Made by a program: the position numbers and the translations under genes
Assembly: GCA_030704615.1 (NCBI GenBank)
Contig: CM060734.1
Coordinates: 16,616,001 to 16,680,000, forward strand
Direction: 5' to 3'
Origin: Takakia lepidozioides
Lineage: Eukaryota > Streptophyta > Takakiopsida > Takakiales > Takakiaceae
Length of the DNA: 64,000 nt
Shown: positions 57,592 through 64,000 of the stretch, one piece after another
Position numbering within the stretch: position 1 is the first letter of the stretch
Layout: every line of letters starts with the position of its first letter
The notes under the pieces: generated by a model
The model's database searches: none
Told to the model about the DNA's origin: nothing
Seen by the model: the letters and a program-made list of their open reading frames with translations, nothing else

Positions 57592-58091
57592 NNNNNNNNN
57601 NNNNNNNNNNNNNNNNNNNNNNNNNNNNNNNNNNNNNNNNNNNNNNNNNNNNNNNNNNNNNNNNNNNNNNNNNNNNNNNNNNNNNNNNNNNNNNNNNNNN
57701 NNNNNNNNNNNNNNNNNNNNNNNNNNNNNNNNNNNNNNNNNNNNNNNNNNNNNNNNNNNNNNNNNNNNNNNNNNNNNNNNNNNNNNNNNNNNNNNNNNNN
57801 NNNNNNNNNNNNNNNNNNNNNNNNNNNNNNNNNNNNNNNNNNNNNNNNNNNNNNNNNNNNNNNNNNNNNNNNNNNNNNNNNNNNNNNNNNNNNNNNNNNN
57901 NNNNNNNNNNNNNNNNNNNNNNNNNNNNNNNNNNNNNNNNNNNNNNNNNNNNNNNNNNNNNNNNNNNNNNNNNNNNNNNNNNNNNNNNNNNNNNNNNNNN
58001 NNNNNNNNNNNNNNNNNNNNNNNNNNNNNNNNNNNNNNNNNNNNNNNNNNNNNNNNNNNNNNNNNNNNNNNNNNNNNNNNNNNNNNNNNNN
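57592..58091. other. Assembly gap, exactly 500 N
   Basis: A fixed-length gap interrupts the RNase H region. Frames across it are artefacts. Confidence 0.99.
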
Positions 58092-58380
58092 CCTTCTCAC
58101 CATACTTTCTTCTCTTTGGCCGAGAGCCGGATTTTCCTATATCCATTCGCAGAGAAGCTGCTACAGTTCTTAACCTGACGATCCGGACGTGTGCACGTGC
58201 ATGTGAGCAGCGTGTGCAGAGTTGTTCAAGAGAGTCGTGCCAATGGCTTTCGAGAACCTTGCCATTGCACAACACCATGATACGTTGAGGTATGCTACCA
58301 TACGTGGTGGGGCTATCGTCCTGGGGTTCGGAGATTCAACCTCAACTGTGACTATGTCTATCTGCAGCAAACTGCTCCTA
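58092..58380. other. Unassigned sequence after the gap
   Basis: Short frames only. The last part may be coding and joined to the PHD region (VTAGRVILMGREVLPSG starts at 58390). It does not continue the RNase H coding region on the other side of the gap. Confidence 0.35.
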
Positions 58381-58875
58381 CGACCTTGGATGTGACTGCA
58401 GGACGTGTTATTTTGATGGGTCGAGAGGTCTTGCCCTCAGGCGTCTTGGTCTTGGAGGGTCGGGATGGCATAACTTGGAAGGACCATGTGCGCAATTGTG
58501 CGCCATGTCACCTTCCGAATGTCGATGGCAGGATAGACCCAAACTTGGCAGTGGTATCTGCAGGTTTGAGGTGCATGTTGTGTGGTCTGCTAGAGGGGCA
58601 GCCACCATGCTGGTGTGTGATCGATGCTCTAGAGGTTGGCATATGGGATGCTTGACTCCACCTCTTGAGATGGTTCCGGATGGGGATTGGTTATGTCAAC
58701 ATTGCATTGGATAGTGGGAGTGGATACAAACCATGGAAGGCTAATAAGAAACGCAAGGCCCAGCTACTAGGAAACCTTGAACACACGAGGTCTTGGCTCA
58801 AGTTCACAGATTGCAAGACGGCGACTAACGATGGGGCTACTCTTGTACCCGACCTCTTGGTCTATAGGGTTTGAG
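58381..58875 (+). pseudogene. PHD-finger fragment, frameshifted
   Basis: Frame 1 gives DVTAGRVILMGREVLPSGVL, then a Cys/His-containing stretch (HVRNCAPCHLP) and RCMLCG, the first CxxC of a PHD finger. After a shift the rest appears in another frame: LVCDRCSRGWHMGCLTPPLE, then DGDWLCQHC. The complete order C4-H-C3 is that of a PHD finger, which reads histone H3 tails. The shift lies between 58585 and 58610. It ends near 58875. PHD fingers are sometimes carried by retroelements; no RT is adjacent, though the gap is close. Confidence 0.7.
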
Positions 58876-58971
58876 TGCAATAGGGACAGTGATAGAGGAC
58901 TTAGTACGGCTGTGGCTATTACATCTTGTAGCTATCTGGAGGTAGAGGGACCTATCCACCAGCTAGGGGGC

Positions 58972-59513
58972 GATTGTGGTAGACTACTTTATTGTGCATA
59001 TATGTGTGGTGTGGTGTGGTTTTGGACAGCGATGTAGTTGTGTAGCGATTGTATGCGCCACGACAGCTGTCAAGTTAAATAAGCACAGTGTGAAAACAAC
59101 TAGAAAAAGCTAGTTATTTGTATTTAACACTTGGATTTAGGTGCAGTGTTAAATCAGGTGTCAAGTTTAGTTTGACACCTGAACCGCCTTATCTTCACGA
59201 GAAGCGGCAGTCGCGTAGCTCATCTCTCTCGAGTTGAGCCTGCGCGACCGAGCTCCTTCATCGCTTTCAGATCTGAGTGTGCTTATGATGGGAGTGTAGG
59301 TTGTTGTGGGGTGGAGTCCCCATAGCTTGGGGTGCCCCTGGCTCGACTATTATCTTAAAGAGTGTGTTTGAGGTGGATTTGCATATTTCTTGTGTTGAGA
59401 GTGTGTGTCCTTTCTAGCTTGTTTATCATTGTGGTAGACTACTTTATTGTGCATATATGTGTGGTGTGGTTTGGACAACGATGTAGTTGTGTAGCGATAT
59501 GTATGCGCACGAC
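58972..59513 (+). repeat. Direct repeats (about 87 bp) flanking a hairpin-rich 365-bp block
   Basis: 58972-59061 and 59427-59513 both read TTGTGGTAGACTACTTTATTG ... TGTGTGGTGTGG ... GATGTAGTTGTGTAGCGAT ... ATGCGC. The block between contains four consecutive hairpins at 59098-59203. This could be a small insertion with duplicated flank or the ends of a short retroelement. No coding content. Confidence 0.7.
59098..59203. repeat. Four consecutive short hairpins
   Basis: AACTAG..CTAGTT (59098-59115), ATTTAACACT..AGTGTTAAAT (59122-59154), CAGGTGTCAA..TTGACACCTG (59155-59181) and CTTC-ACGA-GAAG (59192-59203) follow each other with almost no spacing. A structured RNA or protein-binding array is possible. 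Confidence 0.7.
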
Positions 59514-59514
59514 A

Positions 59515-59950
59515 TCTTTTTTTTTCTCTCATCTCTCTCTCTGTCCAATCATGATGTGGAGAGAGAGGGAGAGAGAAGGAGTGCTGAGGGAAAATAATAA
59601 AAATGAAGTGGGGAGGGGGGGAGTGACTGAGCAGCAGCAGCTCAGTCATCCCTCCCACCACCTTTTTTTTTGTTTTTTTTTCCCTCAACACTCCCTCTCT
59701 CTCCTTCTTTTCCCTCAACACTTCCTCTCTCTCCTTCTTTTCCCTCATCTCTCCCTCTATCCAATTAGGATGGGGAGAGAGGGGGAGAGGGGGAGTGCTG
59801 AGGGGAAAAACAAAAAGAAGTGTGGGGGGTTTGTTGATGAGCAGCAGCAGCAGTTGCTCAATCACTCCCCCCCTACCTTTTTTTTTTCTTTTTTTTTTTT
59901 CCCTCATCTCTCCATCTCTCTCCTCTCTCCCCTCTCTCTCTCCTCCCCTC
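59515..59950. repeat. Cluster of nested purine/pyrimidine hairpins (H1-like)
   Basis: Two H1-type hairpins, at 59559-59706 (loop AGCAGCA between GAGTGACTGAGC and GCTCAGTCA) and 59760-59940 (loop around GAGCAGCAGCAGCAGTTGCTC), are linked by a CTCTCTCC..CCAATNATGATGTGG-type inverse hairpin. The stems are G/A-rich on one side and C/T-rich on the other. Long frames here are low-complexity artefacts. Confidence 0.75.
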
Positions 59951-60029
59951 TCGCTTTCTCTCCTTCCCCCCCTCTCGTCCTTGGAAACCACACCAAAAAA
60001 AAAAAAAAAAAAAAAAACATCAACCTCTG

Positions 60030-60300
60030 AGGGTGGTTTTGCCCAATTACTAGCACTAACTACACCCGATGAGGGCGTGGGCGTTCGGCTCAGCCTTGAG
60101 CCTTGGCAAACTGAGGTACATGCACAATTCCCTTTATAGATTTGAAGAGAGCGTGTCTGGTGAGAGAACCCCGAACAGTGAATCAGGAAATGGATATTGT
60201 CTTCCGGTAGCCCACACAACCGGCAATTGCACTCTCTCTCTCTCATCTGCTTTTGTTTGCTGTTCATGGGTAGGCTTCTTGCCCTCCCCTGTAAGCCCTA
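60030..60300 (-). pseudogene. LINE reverse transcriptase C-terminal fragment, copy 4
   Basis: Minus strand MNSKQKQMRERECNCRLCGL and EDNIHFLIHCSGFSHQ match the zinc cluster of the copies at 10690 and 13815. The frame is then lost and ends in a run of T on that strand (poly-A on plus at 59994-60017). It is flanked by the H1-like hairpins, as at 13.7 kb. Confidence 0.65.
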
Positions 60301-60747
60301 AGAAGCTTAGAATGGGGAGGGAAGGAATCACCTACTCAAACACCCGCCTCCGCTACTTTTGCTACTGTCGACACGCCCCCCCGCTGATATGCGACTGTTC
60401 TGTGCGCGCAGGCACTCGCGCCGTCCCCGCCGCCGCTCTCCCTCGTGGTGCCCGTTTCCTTTGCTCCCCTCCCCTCCTATGCATGCTCATACAAGCAAGA
60501 GAGAGGTGTGAGTGAGGGTGAGAGGTAAGGCCTTTCGGGGTCCAGCAACAAGAGAATGAGGGAAGGTGACATACCTGCGGGGCATTGGAGCTGGTCGCGT
60601 GGAGCTGGTCGCCCAACGCGGGAGCTGGCGCTTTGAGCTCGGGCGCGGGCGCTTCGAAGTGCGTTTCTCCTCCTCCACCCTAACCCTCTCTCACCTCCTC
60701 TTTGGTGGCACACTACAGCTCAGAAATAGGGGGGAGAGTGCTGTAGG
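60301..60747. other. Unassigned GC-rich flank of CACTA copy 2
   Basis: It contains short frames on both strands without similarity. Like 7913-8320 it lies between a LINE tail and a CACTA end. Confidence 0.35.
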
Positions 60748-61419
60748 CACTTAGCCAAAAACAAAACAAAAAAGGGCGGGGTAGGTGATCTTGCGACGCC
60801 CGGCTGTCGCAAGCGGCGCTGGCGCCCCGCCTTTTAAAAAAAATGGGGCGTTTCCTAGCAACCCCCTTGCATCGCAATTAAAAAAAACTCGTCGCAGTGA
60901 CACGACCCTGGATGTCGCAAGAAACGCCTTCCCTCACGCCTTGTAAGGTAGGCAATAGGGGGTTATTTTTGGGTTTAGGGTTTAATGTTTTTGGGGTTCT
61001 TAGGGTTTTTTTCTTTTCTTTTCCTTAAGGTAACTGGGGTAGGGGTATTTTTTTTTCTTTTTCTGGTGCTGGGTTTGGGTTTTGGTGTTTGGATTATAGG
61101 TTTGGTTTTGGGTCTTGGGTCCAATGATAGACGTTAATTAGGATTCATATATCCAAAAAGTGGTTTCAATTTGGTAAGCGCAAAGCGCTGGGTCTCACTA
61201 AATTTTCCATGGTGTGGGCAACCTGAGAGATATCATTTTGGGGTTTCATTGTCCTGGGTTTCTCTCACCAGAGGGAGGCTCTGCCTCTGTTTGTCAATTT
61301 GAAAGTCCCCTCTCTTTGCCGAGGTAAATTCCCAGGCCCTCCGGGAATGTGGCTTGGCCTTTTTGGGATTTTTCTTTTCTTTATACTAATGATAGGAATG
61401 GTGGTGTTTGTTAATTAGG

Positions 61420-62160
61420 ATGCGATGATGAGGATCATCGACCTTTCGCCTCAGCGGACGGTTTGCGGTACCACACCGGGAATGGCAACCATTGCATACC
61501 CTTTGGGCGGAAACGAGGCAAGGCATATTGCACCTGATTCAGTCGGGCGACAGACACAATCGTAGAAGGGACCGGGGGCAAATTTCAGGTTGATGCGGAG
61601 GATGTTGACACTCTCCGGGATCGAGTCGGGCGCGCTACGGGGTTGCCCCCTCGCGACCACCCCGTGGTGAGAGCCCCACCACGTCCCCCTTTGACCCCCC
61701 CGACATCTGGAGTGGTCTGGTGTCACAGAGTGTTGGGCACGGATACCGCCGGGCAGCACCAAACCACCGAGGCGGCGACCGCATGTTGTCGAAGAACATT
61801 ACAGGCTGAACAAGATTGCGGATGCGGCAAATGTGAGTCTTTTTCCACCCCCTCTCATTAACGTTCATTCATATTACATTTGGTATATTTAATAATATAG
61901 TATGATTGGTATTCATACGTCAACCCAAATTACGACGTAAGTATTGATGCATCGTATACTACATATATTGCAGCCACGACTTGATGCCCAAGCTCGCAAT
62001 CACATTGCATAGGAGGCATTTCGCGCCGGTGCCAAAGCTTGTGCCCGATGTGACCAGTTGGTTCCCCCAGCATGAGATAGATGAGATGCGTAGGGTCTCG
62101 GGGTATCGTAGGTCTCGTAGGCGTTATGGCCGGTGACGAGCAGGCCACCCCCCCCTCGGC
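61420..62160 (+). pseudogene. Broken copy of the second CACTA gene, exons 1-2
   Basis: It aligns with 7229-6490 of copy 1 and shares a GTGAGT donor at about 61830 and a TTGCAG acceptor at about 61973. Exon 1 has shifts, and exon 2 has a TAG at about 62010 where copy 1 has CAG. The proline run and the SET-like end are absent. Confidence 0.7.
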
Positions 62161-62219
62161 CGGTGTCCTCAGGCGGTCCCCCTGATCCGGTGTCCTCATC
62201 TGATGATTCTCCGCGCCGA

Positions 62220-62720
62220 CGTCACTCCCGGAACGTCGCAAATTTAGCGACCTACGGGAATTGCTAAATACCCTGGACCCCCCGGCAACGGCCTGCGACG
62301 CTGGGAAGACGCCCCTACAGAGCGTTGCAATGTTGCGACTCCTGGGAATTGCAACGAAGGCCGAGGGAGGGGGTTCCATGCCTCCTGCTGCGTTGGGGGG
62401 ACGTCGTCCATTTCTAAAAATGGCAACGTGACGGAATCGCCTTCACGTCGCTGCATGGGGCGACGCGAGAACATCACAAATGGAGGTCAGCTGCCTGGGG
62501 GTCTGGCGACGCCCGGGAATCGCAAGGCCGTCGTCGCAAGCCTGGGGCGTTAGCGGGTAGTTCGCTTGCGTCAACAAGGAATCGCCGCGCGTCGCAGTCC
62601 CTGGGGGGCGCCGCTAGCTCCAGGATGGGGTGATTTGATTGCAACGCCGCTCGGAATCGCTAGGGCATCTTGGACCCCAGGGGGCGTTGCAAGGACGTCG
62701 CTGGGGCGGGGGTGGGGTGG
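62220..62720. repeat. GTCGC/GCGACG-rich subterminal-type repeat
   Basis: Many short copies of CGTCGCAA, GCGACGC, GGAATTGC and GTTGCAA in both orientations, as in 7660-7900 and 60780-60930. Confidence 0.6.
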
Positions 62721-62767
62721 TAGCCAACTGGTATTTGCGGTGGGGTTTTGGGGTTTTTTTATCGTTT

Positions 62768-62768
<1 letters not shown>

Positions 62769-62814
<46 letters not shown>
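62769..62814. repeat. Poly-G tract of 46 bases
   Basis: A pure run of G between TCGTTTC and TTGTTTTC. Its length in the assembly may not be accurate. Confidence 0.95.
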
Positions 62815-62816
<2 letters not shown>

Positions 62817-62959
62817 GTTTTCTCGGGTCGGGTTGTGCTTCGTGCTTGCAAGAATTGCATGATTCTAATCTATAGGTCGACCCACCAAATCCACATGTCC
62901 ATTAAGGTTAGAATGAGGATCAAAATGGCAACTGAAAAAATTTATACATAAAGCGAGTA

Positions 62960-63898
62960 CTACCTGTACATGTCTCTAACTGGGAACCATCCCTCACTCC
63001 TCATCACCTGATTCATAGGAGTACTCGTCCGAGGAATGCAAGCTACACACTGGGCCTCCACTTTGGAGGATGATGAGGCCGAGTCCGAGATTACATCATC
63101 CTTCAAACCACCCCCTACTACTGGCTCTCCCGCATCCGGCTGAGCCACTGAACTACCCATCCCCACCCCTATAGATGCACTATCCTCTGTCAATTGTGGC
63201 GCCTTGGCCATTGAGGCTACAAGGGCCTTCCACCCCTGAGTCTTGGCAAAGTCGTGCTCGAGGGAGTAGGGAGGTCTCTCAAACGGTTTTTTCTGCACAT
63301 GACATACAAATGCAATGACAGGTCAGAATTCATGATGGAAGGAGAAGCTCAAAAAGAAGAATGGGTATGACAAGGGAAAGAACACTTACGAATCGGGTGA
63401 CAAAACTCTTGCTTCCGCCGGGGCCCCACTTGTGTGTTGATTCCGCACACTTCTCAAGGCAGGCTGCAGTTGCCGCACGGCCCCTCGCGAAGATCTCTTT
63501 GTTCAGCTCTTCCCTCTCCCCTGCAATGAGAGCCTCCCAAGATTCATGTCCAGCCCCAACAAAGATACCATAAATTTTAATCAACTCCATACCGCAATGA
63601 AGTACATGCATTCAAAGACGCCAATGACAGAATGAAGTGCGTCTTACCTTGGTTATTCTATGTGGCCGCATGGTCGTTAGTTCGCCTTGAGGGCCTTGCA
63701 AATGGTTTGTCGCGCACGGTACCTCTTGTCCTTGAGGTTCTTTCCCACCAGCTCCAAGAGCTTCCCCTCATTCCACTCACCTGGAAAATTGCCCTCAAGT
63801 GCTTGCACGAGTGCTCGCCTATGGCGATGTGATTGGCGTGGCCAATCAAGATGCCAAGGGAACCACCTCGCCGCCAAGTCAAAGGCCTGCTTTTTCAT
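62960..63898 (-). CDS. Ptta/En-Spm-type (Transposase_24-like) protein, C-terminal exons
   Basis: Minus strand, three exons: 63898-about 63677 (ARWFPWHLDWPRQSHRH, then WNEGKLLELVGKNLKDKRYR), about 63611-63390 (SWEALIAGEREELNK, then THKWGPGGSKSFVTRF before a GTAAGT donor) and about 63293-62960 (KKPFERPPYSLEHDFAKTQG to a stop). The pattern W..L...W.....K.....K.NR and H..GSKSF is that of the plant transposase family PF03004, an accessory protein of CACTA elements thought to bind transposon ends. The start lies beyond or near 63900. The exons are open. Confidence 0.65.
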
Positions 63899-64000
63899 GG
63901 CCTCTCAATACTCACCAATGGGGTCACCGACCTTATTGGTCTCTAAGGGGGGCACCACCATCTTTGGCAAATCAGGGACGCGGGGACCCGAGGTCTTTAC

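Larger units (their letters stand above)
60748..62760 (+). mobile_element. CACTA-like DNA transposon, copy 2 (right limit uncertain)
   Basis: It begins CACTTAGCC at 60748. Subterminal GCGACGCCCGG/GTCGCAAG motifs occupy 60780-60930, and 60960-61100 matches 7500-7640 of copy 1 in inverted orientation. Remnants of the second gene follow. At 62220-62720 the GTCGC/GCGACG/GGAATTGC motif class returns, so this may be a short deletion derivative ending near the G tract; alternatively it extends beyond 64000 with the minus-strand ORF at 62960-63898. Confidence 0.65.

Noticed and set aside
57538-58278. Frames spanning the second N gap
   Set aside because: Joined through N; the two sides of the gap do not encode the same protein.
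59350-60267. 300-residue minus-strand ORF
   Set aside because: Except for the LINE zinc cluster at its start it consists of low-complexity hairpin sequence (Arg/Glu, Phe and Leu/Pro runs).
60960-61110. Telomeric repeat (TTTAGGG)
   Set aside because: Only isolated TTTAGGGTTT words inside the CACTA subterminal region; no tandem array.

Overview
The window is a stretch of a large, repeat-dominated plant (streptophyte) nuclear genome. Evidence for a plant: spliced CACTA transposases of the TNP2/DUF4218/DUF4216 type, plant Ty3/gypsy elements with recognisable plant primer-binding sites (initiator tRNA-Met type in one, Ogre/Tat-like in the other), and pentatricopeptide-repeat (PPR) fragments of the land-plant type. 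The abundant degraded PPR copies and the presence of Penelope-like reverse transcriptases would fit a non-seed plant (fern, lycophyte or similar) with a big genome, but the species cannot be fixed from the sequence alone. I see no intact host gene, rRNA or conventional tRNA. Nearly everything is nested, broken transposable elements.

Layout. 1-7912: a CACTA-like DNA transposon on the minus strand, cut by the window edge, carrying a multi-exon transposase and a second gene whose end looks like a SET (lysine methyltransferase fold) domain. 8.3-14.6 kb: three tandem minus-strand fragments of a LINE reverse-transcriptase tail separated by terminal-repeat units rich in TTTTTCATCC/GGATGAAAAA inverted motifs and G-tract/C-tract hairpins. 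14.6-17.3 kb: a 2.7-kb near-perfect palindrome made from two inverted copies of such a unit. 17.6-21.4 kb: Penelope-like element pieces (RT core on minus, gag-like ORF1 and RT N-terminal region on plus). 21.4-24.6 kb: an array of about 17 palindromes centred on GGAAATGCGG/CCGCATTTCC followed by the 5' half of a MULE-like transposase; its 3' half with a SWIM zinc finger and the same palindromes lies at 45.9-47.4 kb. PPR fragments sit at both inner ends of the split transposase. 27-29.1 kb: LINE with an endonuclease domain. 34.0-39.9 kb: 5' half of a Tat/Ogre/Athila-like gypsy element (LTR, PBS, leader ORF, gag, protease, RT). 40.6-44.3 kb: a second, chromovirus-like gypsy element on minus. 47.8-51.4 kb: tandem terminal-repeat units and the 3' LTR of the first gypsy family; 51.5-57.6 kb its long extra ORF and integrase on minus. 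58.4-58.9 kb: a frameshifted PHD finger. 59.1-60 kb: hairpin clusters. 60.7-64 kb: a second CACTA-like element in opposite orientation to the first, and a Ptta/En-Spm-type ORF.

Two 500-base N gaps (40092-40591 and 57592-58091) bracket one contig. The gypsy halves on either side of the first gap share the same 5-bp target duplication and the same host repeat, but face each other in opposite orientation. This means either a real inversion or a contig placed backwards. The strongest candidates for something undescribed are the SET-like gene inside a CACTA element, the MULE-like element with subterminal palindrome arrays, the gypsy element with about 1,200 codons of extra ORF after integrase, and the Penelope-like element with a gag-like ORF1.
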